Of a stretch of DNA of 64,000 nucleotides, positions 27,262 to 36,951 are shown piece after piece. Position 1 is the first letter of the stretch. Each line of letters begins with the position of its first letter. Source of the stretch: Micavibrio sp. TMED2 (GTDB taxonomy: Bacteria > Pseudomonadota > Alphaproteobacteria > TMED2); contig NHBH01000009.1 in NCBI GenBank assembly GCA_002168225.1, positions 195,609-259,608 on the forward strand, given 5' to 3'. Below the pieces are notes generated by a model. The model was not told where the DNA came from. It saw only the letters and a program-made list of their open reading frames with translations, and did not search any database. The position numbers were made by a program, and so were the translations under genes.

Positions 27262-27310
27262 GACCTGGCTTTCCTTATGTTCCAGATAGTTCAAGCGTAA
27301 ATCCGACTGA

Positions 27311-27535
27311 TCAGACGAACAGGATCAGCAGGGAGATAACCAGTGCGAACAGAGCAACAGCCTCGGTCAGTGCGAAGTACAGCAGACCGGTAGCTTTCAG
27401 CTCACCGGCAACCGATGGGTTGCGGGCAATGGATGACAGCAGGTTGGAGAAGATGTGGCCGAGACCGAGGCCAACACCAGCGAGTGGGAGGACCGCAATA
27501 GCGGCGCCGATAAAGCGTGCAGCTTGTTCTTCCAT
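27311..27535 (-). CDS. atpE: ATP synthase F0 subunit c
   Basis: A 74-residue proteolipid of two membrane helices. Helix 1 carries the Gly-rich packing face (VGLGLGHIFSNLLSSIARNP), and helix 2 carries the proton-binding glutamate in LYFALTEAVALFALVI. A start at ATG 27535 follows AAGGAAA by eight bases. It forms the rotating ring. No sodium-binding signature is apparent, so proton coupling is likely. Confidence 0.95.
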   Translation of the reverse strand: MEEQAARFIGAAIAVLPLAGVGLGLGHIFSNLLSSIARNPSVAGELKATGLLYFALTEAVALFALVISLLILFV

Positions 27536-27622
27536 GATAATGTTTCCTTGTTTTCTTACTCGTTTAAGCGAAATGGGCGAAGCCCGAGAGGTTTTGTACA
27601 ACGACGCTGTTGATACAAATGT

Positions 27623-28348
27623 TTAGTGCAGTTCCAGTGCATCCTTCAGATAGACACAGGTCAGAACGGCAAACACATATGCCTGGATAAAGGCAATCAG
27701 GAATTCAAAACCGGTCAGCAGGGTGATGAGGATCAGCGGCAGAACACCCGCAATACCCATCATCACGGCAAAGCCGGCAAAAACCTTCAGGATCATGTGC
27801 CCGGCCATCATGTTGGCAAACAGACGAACCGACAGGCTGATCGGACGTGACAGATAGGCGACGAGCTCAATCGGCACAACCAAGAACAGCAGGGGCAGCG
27901 GAATGCCGGATGGGGCAAAGAAGCTGAGGAAATGCAGCCCGTGTTTCACAAATCCGAGGATGGTAACCAGCAGAAAGACAACGATTGCCAGCGTGAAGGT
28001 GACAATGATGTGGCTGGTATAGGTAAAGCTGTAAGGGATCATCCCGAGCAGGTTGCCCATCAGGACAACCATGAACAGGGTAAAGACAAACGGGAAGAAC
28101 TCGCGTCCTTTCGCACCCGTCTGCTCACGCAGCATATTGGCGATGAATTCGTAGATGCTTTCCGATGCAGACTGCCAGCGGCCCGGGATCAGGGCGCGGC
28201 GGCTGAGGCCAATGGACATGAAGGCAACGGTCAGCACCGCGCCAAGGACCATGAAAAGGGAAGCGTTGGAAAAGGACAGATCAATCCCGGCTACCTCTAT
28301 CGGTATAATCGGTTGGATCTGAAACTGGTGAAGTGGATCTAGGGCCAC
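27623..28348 (-). CDS. atpB: ATP synthase F0 subunit a
   Basis: A 241-residue membrane protein with five to six helices forming the proton half-channels. The essential arginine is in SLSVRLFANMMAGH, and the C-terminal half-channel helix is FEFLIAFIQAYVFAVLTCVYLKDALEL. Length and motifs are normal. It is between atpI and atpE in the usual alphaproteobacterial order. Confidence 0.96.
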   Translation of the reverse strand: MALDPLHQFQIQPIIPIEVAGIDLSFSNASLFMVLGAVLTVAFMSIGLSRRALIPGRWQSASESIYEFIANMLREQTGAKGREFFPFVFTLFMVVLMGNLLGMIPYSFTYTSHIIVTFTLAIVVFLLVTILGFVKHGLHFLSFFAPSGIPLPLLFLVVPIELVAYLSRPISLSVRLFANMMAGHMILKVFAGFAVMMGIAGVLPLILITLLTGFEFLIAFIQAYVFAVLTCVYLKDALELH

Positions 28349-28455
28349 GGCCGTTCTCGTCGTCTTGCGGTCTTCGGTGATCAGGGTGTCGGATCAGAGT
28401 ATGATCGTCGGGCGAGAGGTCGTTCTGGTTGTTGCAACATACATACGGACAGATT

Positions 28456-28782
28456 TCACGTATCAGGCTTGTCATCCGTTGAGGCGGGGTTTTGCTTTGC
28501 TATTCCACCCTGATCTTGTGCCAGACGGTAGACGTTCAGGAAACCTGCAGCAGCACCCACGACAAACATGACGATCATTGCCAGTGGTAATGTGCCGAGC
28601 CAGTTATCCAACGTCCAGCCGATGAAGGTAGAAACCCCGATCGCCGAGACAAACTCGATACCGACGCGCATGCCTTGCCCAAGATGTCCTGTTGTGCTTG
28701 CCGTTTGGCTGGTGTCGGTACCATCGATACCGGCCTTTTGTCTGGCAGCAGCAATTCTTGTCTTGAGGTCGTCAGACGACAT
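28456..28782 (-). CDS. atpI: ATP synthase protein I
   Basis: A 108-residue small membrane protein that helps assemble the c-ring. It has a charged N-terminus (SSDDLKTRIAAARQKAG), two helices (VGIEFVSAIGVSTFIGWTLD and MIVMFVVGAAAGFLNVYRL) and a short hydrophilic tail. I chose ATG 28782; longer in-frame reading adds residues unlike the family. It is the first gene of the F0 operon and has a promoter-like sequence about 100 bases upstream. Confidence 0.88.
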   Translation of the reverse strand: MSSDDLKTRIAAARQKAGIDGTDTSQTASTTGHLGQGMRVGIEFVSAIGVSTFIGWTLDNWLGTLPLAMIVMFVVGAAAGFLNVYRLAQDQGGIAKQNPASTDDKPDT

Positions 28783-28877
28783 CGAACCCGTACCCTGTAG
28801 TCGCTTTCCATTCAACCGCCCGGCTACCCGGATGATCAAACAATCAGCAGTACAACGGGGCACCGCGGTCAGCGCGC

Positions 28878-28906
28878 AAAGTAAGGATGGGGGGCTGTCC
28901 TGTCAA
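28878..28906 (-). promoter_or_regulatory. Sigma-70-type promoter for the F0 operon
   Basis: Read on the minus strand there is a perfect TTGACA (28906-28901), a 17-base spacer and TACTTT (28883-28878). Transcription would start near 28871, about 90 bases before the atpI start. The -10 box is weak (3 of 6), so this is a prediction. Confidence 0.5.
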
Positions 28907-28997
28907 GCAGTAAGAATGGCGAAAATTATACAAAATGCGCTTAAAAAATATGTTTGATTTCAACGCCTTACGGGGACAGTTCCGGCGGGTGCGGCAC

Positions 28998-31900
28998 TTA
29001 GCCCGCTTCGCGCAGTCTGGCACCCTCATCGAGATCGACAGCAACCAGTTGCGAAACCCCGCGCTCGCCCATGGTGACACCATAGAGACGGTGCATCCGG
29101 GCCATGGTCATCCGGTGGTGGGTGATGACCAGGAAGCGGGTGGTATCGGTCTTCACCATCTCGTCGAGCATGGTGCAGAAGCGATCCACATTGGCCTCAT
29201 CGAGCGGTGCATCGACCTCATCCAGCACGCAGATCGGTGACGGGTTCGACTGGAAGACCGCAAACAACAGGGCAATCGCGGTCAGGGCCTGCTCACCACC
29301 GGACAGCAGTGACAGGTTCTGCAGACGCTTGCCGGGCGGTGAGGCGAAGATTTCCAGCCCGGCATCGAGCGGGTCTTCCGCCTCGGTCAGGGTCAGCTGT
29401 GCCCGACCACCACCGAACAGGGTGACGAACAGGTGCTGGAATGCCTGATCCACATTGGCGAAGGCATCAAGCAGGCGGTTGCGTGCCTCGCTCTTCAGCT
29501 TGCCGATGCCCTGACGCAGGCGGTTGATCGCAGCGATCAGGTCGTCGCGCTCGGCAACCAGCGTGTCGATTTCGGTCTGCAGTGTCTCGGCTTCTTCCTC
29601 GGCACGCAAATTGACCGCACCCAGTGTTTCACGCTCACGGCGCAGGCGCTCAAGACGACGCTGCAGCTCTTCCAGCGCCGGGACCGGTTTGTCCTCGCCA
29701 TGCTCGGAGATGCTGAGGGTCTGGTTCGGTTTGCAATCCAGTCGCTCGGCAATTTCCTCGGTCAGGCTTTTGCAGCTATTGCGGGCCATCTCCACGGCGG
29801 CTTCGGCACGGGCGCGGGCTTCACGGCTATCGGCGGAGTGACCCTCGGCCTGACGTAGGCGGCGCTCGATCTGGGCAAGGTTTTCCTCTGCCTCGATCAG
29901 GGCATCACTCTGACGTTTGCCCTCACGCTCAGCCTCGGACAGGGCGGTCAGCAGGGACTGCTCCTTCTCGGCCAGCTGTTCCGGCTGACTGGCGAGGTCT
30001 TCCAGTTCCTGACGCAGGGCAGCGGCACGCTTGGCGAGGTCCTGGCTGTGATCGTCGGCACCGGACATACGGTCATTCCAGACCTTGACCTCATCGTCGA
30101 TAGCAGTCAGGCGGCGTTTGCGCCCAAAGATTTCGCGTTTGATCCGGTCAACCAACTGGTGCTTGTCATTGGCGGATTCACGGGCGGCGGCCAGTTGTTC
30201 GCGGAAATCGTCGAGTACCTGTATCGCCTCATCCAGTGACGGCATCGCCGCCAGTTCACCATGGGCCTGCTCGCGCTGTTCCTTGATCGTGTCTAGGTCG
30301 CGGGCATGGCCAGCAATGCGTTCCTTCAGACCGGCAGCTTCGGAAGCAGCCTTGGACTGTGCCTGTGTCGTCTGGGTCAGGGCCGAGCGTGCCTGTCCAA
30401 CGGTGGTATAGGCGGCACGTACAGCATCGCGCGCGCTGCGGGCGGCTTCGCGGGCGTCATTGAGCGCTGTGCTCGCCGCTTCGGTCGCGGTTTTCTTGGT
30501 GGCAGCTTCCTTCTCGGCTGCGGCCAGTTCCTTTTCCAGCGCGGTCAGGCGGTTGCGTTGCTCGAGCTTGGCGGCGGCATCGGTCGCGGCCATGCGACGG
30601 GCGGTATAGCCATCCCAGCGCCAGCTCTCGCCATCCTTGCTGACCAGAATTTGACCGGGCTGCAGGCTCTTGGCGAGGTCATCGCCGGTGGCGCGATCCT
30701 CAACCACACCGATACCGTTGAGCGCGGTTTGCAGCACTTTCGGTGCATCGATCTTGTCCAGCAGCGGCTGGGTTTTGGCCGGGGCTTTCAGGCTGACACC
30801 GTTGGTCTCGCGCCAGAAGAAATCATTCTCGGGATTGGTCGAGGCGTCGAGGGCAATACCGAGCGCCGCTGCCAGCGCGGTTTCATAGCCCGGCTCAGCC
30901 TTGATCTCGGACAGAACCGGCTTGCCGGTGCTGGCATCGCCATCATCCTTGCCGACCAGATGTCGGAGCGCACTGATCTCGGCCTGAACCCGGTTCAGGG
31001 CCTGACTGCTCGCCTGTTCGTCGCTGCGGGCCTCGTTCATCGTGGCTTCGACAGCGCTGACTTTCTGCTCGGTCTGGTTCTGCTGCTCTTCCGCTGATGC
31101 CAGTGTCGCCTCGGCATCGCTGACATCTTTCTCGAGTGCTTTCAGCCGGTCTTCCGGGATCAGGTCACCCTGAAGCGTCGCCAGCTTGGCATTCAGGCGT
31201 TCACGTTCTTCGGTAATATTGTTGAAGCGCTTTTCCAGATCGGTAAGGCGCTGGTTCAGGTTGCGCTGCGCGGTTTCCTGCACGGCGGTTTCCCGGGTCA
31301 GGGCGGCAACCCGCTCATCGAGGCGGGCAACCTCGCTCTGGGCGTCACCGGCAGCGGCAACCGCTTCGGTTTCACGGTCATTCTCGCCGTCCTGTGCCTT
31401 GACGATGTCACGCTTTTCACGACCGAGGCGCTCCAGCGCATCGGCGGCATCGGTCAGCAGGGTGCTGGCGCGGGTCTGATCCTGTTCGATCTGCTCGAGG
31501 CGCTGGGCGGCGGATTGCTGCTGGCTCTCGATCCGCTTGGCTTCCTTGGCCAATTGCTCGGCTTCCAGCTTCAGGCGCTGGACCTTGGCCGAGGCGGCAG
31601 CGGCGGCATCGCGGAGCGGCGGCATGGCGCTGGCCTGATTGGTCTGTGCCGTGCTTTCGCTGGCGACGGTGACCAGCAGTTCCCGGACCCGGATTTCGGC
31701 AGCGGCGAAGACGGCTTGGCTGTGTTCAAGCTCGGCCTCGGCATCAATCCATTTCTTGTGCAGCAACAGGGCTTCCGCCTGCCGGATGCGATCCGACATG
31801 GTGCGGTAGCGGGCGGCCTGCCGGGCCTGCTTTTTCAGATTGGCGAGCTGGTTTTCCATGGTGCCCAGCACATCCTCGACCCGTTCGAGGTTGCTCTCGG

Positions 31901-32459
31901 CGGCTTTCAGCCGGAGTTCGGCCTCGTGACGGCGGGCATGGAGACCGCTGATACCGGCAGCTTCCTCAAGGATCGAGCGGCGCTGGGTCGGCTTGGCATT
32001 GATGACCGCGCCAACCTTGCCCTGACTGACCATGGCGGTAGAGGTTGCACCGGTGCCGTGATCGGCGAACAGGATCTGGACGTCGCGGGCACGTACCGGC
32101 TTGCCATTGATCCGGTAATCCGAGCCGTTGCCGCGCTCAATCTTTCGGGTGACTTCCAGATCGTCGAAATCATTGAATGGTGGCGGGACGGTCTTGCTGT
32201 CATTTTCCAGACCGAGGGCGACTTCTGCCACGTTACGGGCCGGGCGGTTGGCGGTACCGCCAAAGATGACGTCTTCCATCTCGCCGCCGCGCATACGCTT
32301 GGCAGAGGTCTCGCCCATGACCCAGCGCAACGCCTCCACAAGGTTCGACTTGCCACAGCCGTTCGGCCCAACAACACCGGTAAGACCCGGTGCGATTGTC
32401 AGTTCGGTCGGTTCGACAAAGCTTTTGAAACCATGGAGGCGGAGCTTGGAAAACTTCAT
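28998..32459 (-). CDS. smc: Chromosome segregation protein SMC
   Basis: A 1153-residue condensin ATPase. Walker A is at 31-38 (GPNGCGKS); two long coiled coils flank a central hinge (~500-650, LSEIKAEPGYETALAAALG). The C-terminal head has the signature LSLLSGGEQALTAIAL and Walker B CVLDEVDAPLDEAN. It compacts DNA and separates daughter chromosomes with ScpA/ScpB, which are not in this window. It starts 19 bases after the dsbA-like gene; the order dciA-dsbA-smc opposite mutY is a common alphaproteobacterial arrangement. Confidence 0.97.
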   Translation of the reverse strand: MKFSKLRLHGFKSFVEPTELTIAPGLTGVVGPNGCGKSNLVEALRWVMGETSAKRMRGGEMEDVIFGGTANRPARNVAEVALGLENDSKTVPPPFNDFDDLEVTRKIERGNGSDYRINGKPVRARDVQILFADHGTGATSTAMVSQGKVGAVINAKPTQRRSILEEAAGISGLHARRHEAELRLKAAESNLERVEDVLGTMENQLANLKKQARQAARYRTMSDRIRQAEALLLHKKWIDAEAELEHSQAVFAAAEIRVRELLVTVASESTAQTNQASAMPPLRDAAAAASAKVQRLKLEAEQLAKEAKRIESQQQSAAQRLEQIEQDQTRASTLLTDAADALERLGREKRDIVKAQDGENDRETEAVAAAGDAQSEVARLDERVAALTRETAVQETAQRNLNQRLTDLEKRFNNITEERERLNAKLATLQGDLIPEDRLKALEKDVSDAEATLASAEEQQNQTEQKVSAVEATMNEARSDEQASSQALNRVQAEISALRHLVGKDDGDASTGKPVLSEIKAEPGYETALAAALGIALDASTNPENDFFWRETNGVSLKAPAKTQPLLDKIDAPKVLQTALNGIGVVEDRATGDDLAKSLQPGQILVSKDGESWRWDGYTARRMAATDAAAKLEQRNRLTALEKELAAAEKEAATKKTATEAASTALNDAREAARSARDAVRAAYTTVGQARSALTQTTQAQSKAASEAAGLKERIAGHARDLDTIKEQREQAHGELAAMPSLDEAIQVLDDFREQLAAARESANDKHQLVDRIKREIFGRKRRLTAIDDEVKVWNDRMSGADDHSQDLAKRAAALRQELEDLASQPEQLAEKEQSLLTALSEAEREGKRQSDALIEAEENLAQIERRLRQAEGHSADSREARARAEAAVEMARNSCKSLTEEIAERLDCKPNQTLSISEHGEDKPVPALEELQRRLERLRRERETLGAVNLRAEEEAETLQTEIDTLVAERDDLIAAINRLRQGIGKLKSEARNRLLDAFANVDQAFQHLFVTLFGGGRAQLTLTEAEDPLDAGLEIFASPPGKRLQNLSLLSGGEQALTAIALLFAVFQSNPSPICVLDEVDAPLDEANVDRFCTMLDEMVKTDTTRFLVITHHRMTMARMHRLYGVTMGERGVSQLVAVDLDEGARLREAG

Positions 32460-32478
32460 TGAATACCCGGGCTGTTAC

Positions 32479-33261
32479 TTACGAATCCTCGTCGGGCAGC
32501 AGGGCTTCGATCTTGCGTTTGAAAACGTCATAATCTTCGGCACCAACAATCCGGTCGGTATCGTTGTTGAGGATAAAAGTAGGGGTTGAGCGGATATTGT
32601 ATCGCTCCTGCGCCTCAAGCTGGCTGGTCAGGATTGCATTCTGCAGGTCTTCATTGGCGAGGCAGGCGTCAACTGCGGTGGCGTCGAGGCCGACCAGTGC
32701 GCCAAAGGTTTTGAGAGTGGCAATCGGATCGCGCGAACGGGCCCAGCGCTGCTGGTTCTTGAACAGCACATCGACGAAGTCGAAATACCGGCTCGGCGGT
32801 ACGCAGCGGGCCAGCATGGAGGCGCGAAGGGCGACACCGTCAAACGGGAAGTCGCTCATCACCAGCTTCACCTTGCCGGTATCGATGAAATCCTTCTTCA
32901 GCTTTGCCAGAGTGTCATTATGGAAGCTCGCGCAATGCGGGCAGGTCATGGAGGAAAACTCAACCATGGTCACCGGCGCATCGGGATTGCCGAGTACCCG
33001 CTGATCGGTTGGCGCAACCGTTACTGCCGGAGTGCTGCCCGGAATACTGATCTGGCCATCAGTCTGAACCTCAGATGCCTGTGCCACCTGTGGCATCGTG
33101 CTTGATGCGGATGCATCCTCTGCGGCGGCTGGTGCCGGGGCGAGGCTGACCATCGCCATGACAGCGGTCGCGGCCACCGGCAGGATCAGCAGGCGGCGCA
33201 GGACAGTTTTGGCGATCTTGGTCGTTTCAGCAGTCATTAAAGCGGTTGTTGCGGTTGGCAT
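32479..33261 (-). CDS. DsbA-family thiol oxidoreductase
   Basis: A 260-residue exported thioredoxin-fold protein. Hydrophobic segment ~22-45 ends in an AAAE signal-cleavage-like site; a Ser/Gln-rich linker follows. The thioredoxin domain begins VLGNPDAPVTMVEFSSMTCPHC, with the active-site CPHC at 107-110 and the cis-proline in RSTPTFILN. It should oxidise or isomerise periplasmic disulfides. I took ATG 33261 rather than an upstream TTG at 33306. A DsbB partner is not visible here. Confidence 0.9.
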   Translation of the reverse strand: MPTATTALMTAETTKIAKTVLRRLLILPVAATAVMAMVSLAPAPAAAEDASASSTMPQVAQASEVQTDGQISIPGSTPAVTVAPTDQRVLGNPDAPVTMVEFSSMTCPHCASFHNDTLAKLKKDFIDTGKVKLVMSDFPFDGVALRASMLARCVPPSRYFDFVDVLFKNQQRWARSRDPIATLKTFGALVGLDATAVDACLANEDLQNAILTSQLEAQERYNIRSTPTFILNNDTDRIVGAEDYDVFKRKIEALLPDEDS

Positions 33262-33392
33262 TGATAAGGGTGGCTCCTCGGGCCAAGTGTGATCAAATGG
33301 TGACAACTAGATATGTGGGGCGCAACAAACCGATGTTGTGCCGGGGTTAAGTCTCTGCGGATAAATTCCGGTCATGATGAAAACAAATCCGG

Positions 33393-33923
33393 TCATTTTC
33401 CGCGCGAAAGTAGGGCCAAGCCAAGGCGTTCCAACGAGTCGCGCAGGGCCGGGTTTTCAACACCGTCGAGATTTTCGCTCAGTTGCTTACGGGTGGCGGC
33501 ACCGACGGCGCGGCGCTTCACGGGCGGTGCAGCGGGTCTGGATTGGTGTTTTAGGGCGACTCGGGTGATCCGCGGGGCACCGCCGAGATAGTCATTTATC
33601 CGGGCCAGAAGCTGTGGTTCCGCGTGTTGCCAGATCGGTGCAAAGCCCGCACTGATGGCGATCTGTATTGTGCCATCCTGCTGGCCTTTGCCAGCAATAA
33701 CCTTGATCGGGGCGGTGTGTTCGGCAAATTGTGGCCCGACCACATCGGCCCAGTGATCGAGCAGATCGGCAAGCCGCATGGATTTGCTGCCGACCGCTTT
33801 CCGGCTGATGGGACGGATGATGGCGTTGAGCGGGCGCAGGCTGCCGCGTCGCCGGGGCGTGAACGACGGTTTCTCGTCAGACCGGTAGGTCGGCCCATCC
33901 GTGGAATCTGACTGGTCAGACAT
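33393..33923 (-). CDS. DciA-like DUF721 protein
   Basis: A 176-residue protein with the DUF721/DciA domain at ~40-120 (SKSMRLADLLDHWADVVGPQFAEHTAPIKV and AGFAPIWQHAEPQLLARIN). DciA loads the replicative helicase DnaB in bacteria without DnaC. The C-terminal third is basic (RPAAPPVKRRAVGAATRKQ) and could bind DNA. Gene order with dsbA and smc, opposite mutY, supports the call. Confidence 0.82.
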   Translation of the reverse strand: MSDQSDSTDGPTYRSDEKPSFTPRRRGSLRPLNAIIRPISRKAVGSKSMRLADLLDHWADVVGPQFAEHTAPIKVIAGKGQQDGTIQIAISAGFAPIWQHAEPQLLARINDYLGGAPRITRVALKHQSRPAAPPVKRRAVGAATRKQLSENLDGVENPALRDSLERLGLALLSRGK

Positions 33924-33989
33924 ATATGTCAGGCCCTTGCCAAGACGGGGTGGCGCAATATGCTCTCAATAGATAGATATTCAAGCGGA

Positions 33990-34007
33990 TTGCCCATCAG
34001 AGGGCAA
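33990..34007. promoter_or_regulatory. Inverted repeat in the dciA-mutY divergent gap
   Basis: TTGCCC and GGGCAA form a perfect 6-base inverted repeat separated by ATCAGA, in the 136-bp gap between divergently transcribed dciA and mutY. It may be an operator; no regulator is indicated. Confidence 0.3.
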
Positions 34008-34059
34008 ATACTGCATTGCCGCATGAACATCACATTTTAGCGATATCCATACATATATA

Positions 34060-35223
34060 ATGAAACAGTCAAAAGACGACCGTTTGAATGATGTTGTTGT
34101 GCCATCGCGTGATGCGTTGCTCCACTGGTATGACCGTCATCGCCGTCACTTGCCATGGCGCTGTGCGCCCGGTGTGACACCCGATCCCTATGCGGTCTGG
34201 TTGTCTGAAGTGATGCTGCAGCAGACCACGGTGGCTACCGTGACGCCCCGTTTTCAACGGTTTCTGGACCGCTGGCCAACTGTCGCCGATCTCGCGCGGG
34301 CACCGCTTGATGATGTGCTCGCCGAATGGGCCGGGCTTGGCTACTACGCCCGGGCCAGAAATCTCCATGCCTGTGCCCGTGCCGTGCTGGCCGATCATGG
34401 CGGCAAATTCCCGGATCAGCAGGTGGGGCTTGCGACCCTGCCGGGGATCGGGGCCTATACCTCGGCCTCGATTGCCGCCATCGCCTTTGATCGCCCGGCC
34501 AGTGTTGTCGATGGCAATGTGGAGCGGATCGTAGCACGGCTGAATGCGGTCGAAGAGCCGATGCCGGCGGTAAAGCCATATCTGCGCCAGCTTGCCGAGC
34601 CGCTGTTTCTCGGTACCGACCGGCAGCGGCCGGGGGATTTTGCCCAGGCAATGATGGACCTTGGCGCGACGGTCTGTGTTCCGGCCCGCCCGCGCTGTGG
34701 TGTCTGTCCATGGCGTGAGGATTGTCGCGGACTGGCGCAGGGCATTGCGCCCGAACTGCCGCGCAAGGCACCGAAACAGGCCAAGCCGAAACGCTATGGC
34801 CTGCACTACTGGTATGTGAATGACCGGGGCGAGGTGCTGATGCGGCGTCGGCCCGAGCAGGGGTTGCTGGGCGGGATGCTGGAACTGCCCGGTCTCGACT
34901 GGCAACCGCTGGAGAAAAAGCCCGATTTCAAGGCGCTGGTGCGGCAGGCCGGACCATTGCCGGGGCAATGGCGGCTGTTGCCGGGAACGGTCAGCCACAT
35001 CTTCACGCATTTTCATCTGACCGTGCGGATCGCGATCCCGAGCTTTGCCAGTTCGCCGCTGACGGCCATGCCGGATACGGATGATGACTGGCGCTGGATC
35101 GATCTGGACCGGCTCGGCGATATGGCCCTGCCGACGGTCAGTGCCAAAATGGTCCGTCACGCCATGGCCGAATGCGCGACTATGCAGCTTGATACCAAAA
35201 AGACTGTTGATTTGTTCGGGTAA
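34060..35223 (+). CDS. mutY: A/G-specific adenine glycosylase
   Basis: A 387-residue DNA repair enzyme that removes adenine opposite 8-oxoguanine. The catalytic Glu50 is in LSEVMLQQT, the helix-hairpin-helix Gly/Pro loop in TLPGIGAYTSASI, and Asp151 in VVDGNVER. The [4Fe-4S] cysteines are at 206, 213, 216 and 222 (C-x6-C-x2-C-x5-C). A C-terminal MutT-like domain (~255-370) recognises 8-oxoG. It is divergent from dciA. Confidence 0.96.
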   Translation: MKQSKDDRLNDVVVPSRDALLHWYDRHRRHLPWRCAPGVTPDPYAVWLSEVMLQQTTVATVTPRFQRFLDRWPTVADLARAPLDDVLAEWAGLGYYARARNLHACARAVLADHGGKFPDQQVGLATLPGIGAYTSASIAAIAFDRPASVVDGNVERIVARLNAVEEPMPAVKPYLRQLAEPLFLGTDRQRPGDFAQAMMDLGATVCVPARPRCGVCPWREDCRGLAQGIAPELPRKAPKQAKPKRYGLHYWYVNDRGEVLMRRRPEQGLLGGMLELPGLDWQPLEKKPDFKALVRQAGPLPGQWRLLPGTVSHIFTHFHLTVRIAIPSFASSPLTAMPDTDDDWRWIDLDRLGDMALPTVSAKMVRHAMAECATMQLDTKKTVDLFG

Positions 35224-35242
35224 CGGGTTTCAGCTTGTGTTC

Positions 35243-35983
35243 ATGCGTAATCGCCTCCTGCTCTTCCTGCTGCTATCCCTGATGGTCCTGATGCTTGGCT
35301 TGCCCGGTCAGGCGCGCGCGCAGGCTGCCGATGCGGATCAGCCGATTGATGTGCTGCTGTTGCTCGCCATCGATGCCTCGGCCAGTGTCACCACCACGGT
35401 GCTGAAACAGCAACTGACGGGACATGCCGCCGCCTTCCGTGATCCGCTGGTGCAGGCGGCTTTGCGTTCCGGCCCCCATGGCCGGATCGGGGTCGGGGTC
35501 ATGCTTTGGTCCAACCCGACCGATACCCGGCTGACCATTCCATGGCGGGTGCTGCGAACGCCGGAGGATGCCTGGGCCTTCGCCGCCAGTATCGATGCCC
35601 TGCCGCGGGCCGAGCGGGCCGGGTCAACCGGTCTCGGCGCTGCCATGATCGCCGGGCACCGCCACCTGATGACGGCACCGTTTCGGGCTGATCGGCTGGT
35701 GATCGATATTTCGTCCAACGGGTTCAGCAATATCGGTCCGCGACCCGAAGCTGTCCGCGCGCCGCTCGCCGAGGATGGCATTGAAGTCAACGCCATTGTG
35801 ATTCTTGATGAATATGACTGGCTGGAGAGATATTTCAGTGAATCTGTGGTAGTTGGAATGGCGCCATTCGTGATGGCGGCGGGGCGTGAACGGGACTATG
35901 CCGATGCCCTGCTGCGCAAACTGGTCCGGGAGTTGTCGGCCCGGCCCCTTGATGTTCGAGAAGTTGCCGCATGGGACAAATAG
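35243..35983 (+). CDS. Secreted DUF1194 von Willebrand-type protein
   Basis: A 246-residue exported protein. The signal peptide is strongly hydrophobic (RNRLLLFLLLSLMVLMLGL, cleavage after RARA). A vWA-like DUF1194 domain follows, with the metal-site motif AIDASAS and the conserved WSNPTDTRLTIPW, STGLGAAMIAG and RLVIDISSNG blocks. Biological role is unknown. It begins 19 bases after mutY and overlaps the M23 peptidase gene by 13 bases, so the two are likely co-translated and may work together in the envelope. Confidence 0.83.
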   Translation: MRNRLLLFLLLSLMVLMLGLPGQARAQAADADQPIDVLLLLAIDASASVTTTVLKQQLTGHAAAFRDPLVQAALRSGPHGRIGVGVMLWSNPTDTRLTIPWRVLRTPEDAWAFAASIDALPRAERAGSTGLGAAMIAGHRHLMTAPFRADRLVIDISSNGFSNIGPRPEAVRAPLAEDGIEVNAIVILDEYDWLERYFSESVVVGMAPFVMAAGRERDYADALLRKLVRELSARPLDVREVAAWDK

Positions 35984-36936
35984 AAGAAGACGAGTTGGGC
36001 GAGGTCGAGAACCTCTCCATTTTCGAGAAATACCCCGAAGCCTTCAAACGCCTGAGCATATTGCTGGGCGGCATCTTTCTGGTCGTCTTTATCCTCTATG
36101 CCATTATCAGTCGTGATGTGGCTGCCGATTGCAGCGATGCGCCGGTAGCGCTGCTGCATGAGGAAATCTGCCATGGCGACATGTTCTGTCTGCAGGAGAT
36201 GCGATCCTCGAAATGCGTCGAGTACTGGGCCGAGAAAAAGCCGGGCGGTGCCGATATCGGGCTATTGATCCAGCCGCATCAGGAGGGGCTGATCGGGTTT
36301 GCCGATCCGTTCTATCTGGTGCTGCAGGACGGGCCGTCCCGCCGCCTGATCCAGTTTGAAATTCCAGAGGATGCCAGTGACAAGGACTGGCTGGCCTATC
36401 TGTCGGTCATGCCGCAATTCCAGGCACCGCCTGCACAACCGCAGACCAATATCGTGGTGCTGCCGCTTGATCCGAACCGTGGTTACCGGGTGCTGCAGGC
36501 CAAGGATCGCATGACCGATCATGAAGGCATGCTGGAAAATGCCGTTGATTTTGCCGTTTCCGCCGGAACCTCTGTCCGGGCTATGCGGGACGGGTTTGTG
36601 GTTGGCATGCGCATGGATCAGGGGGCTGGTGGCGAACGGACCGCTGCCCATGGCCATGAGAACTATATCTGGATTCAGCATCTGGACGGTACGGTTGCCA
36701 CCTATCGCCACCTGCTGAAGGACAGCCAGCAGGTCGAGTTCGGCGATGCGGTGATTGCCGGTCAGGAAATCGCCCTCTCCGGTGCCTCAGGCTATGTGAC
36801 GGAGCCGATGCTGCATGTGCATATCTCCAGCCCACTCCCCAATGGCAGTGGTTTCCAGACATTCCCGCTCGTGTTCCAGACCACGCAGGGCAATGTCGAG
36901 GTCGAGACCTATAAAATCTATCGACCCTCATTCTAG
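35971..36936 (+). CDS. M23-family peptidase-like membrane protein
   Basis: A 321-residue protein anchored by one helix (residues ~29-48, ILLGGIFLVVFILYAII). The periplasmic part has four cysteines early (CSDAP, EEIC, FCLQEM, SKC) and an M23 domain at ~175-300 (ENAVDFAVSAGTSVRAMRDG, then YIWIQHLDGTVATYRHLL, ending LHVHIS). The HxH of the zinc site is present, but the first histidine of HxxxD is Asn in ENAVD, so catalytic activity is doubtful. Its start overlaps the DUF1194 gene. Confidence 0.8.
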   Translation: MGQIEEDELGEVENLSIFEKYPEAFKRLSILLGGIFLVVFILYAIISRDVAADCSDAPVALLHEEICHGDMFCLQEMRSSKCVEYWAEKKPGGADIGLLIQPHQEGLIGFADPFYLVLQDGPSRRLIQFEIPEDASDKDWLAYLSVMPQFQAPPAQPQTNIVVLPLDPNRGYRVLQAKDRMTDHEGMLENAVDFAVSAGTSVRAMRDGFVVGMRMDQGAGGERTAAHGHENYIWIQHLDGTVATYRHLLKDSQQVEFGDAVIAGQEIALSGASGYVTEPMLHVHISSPLPNGSGFQTFPLVFQTTQGNVEVETYKIYRPSF

Positions 36937-36951
36937 GGGAATTGTCGCAGA

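Noticed and set aside
31515-32462. Long plus-strand open frame of 315 codons opposite smc.
   Set aside because: It is a shadow of the smc coding frame; smc has all its motifs on the other strand.
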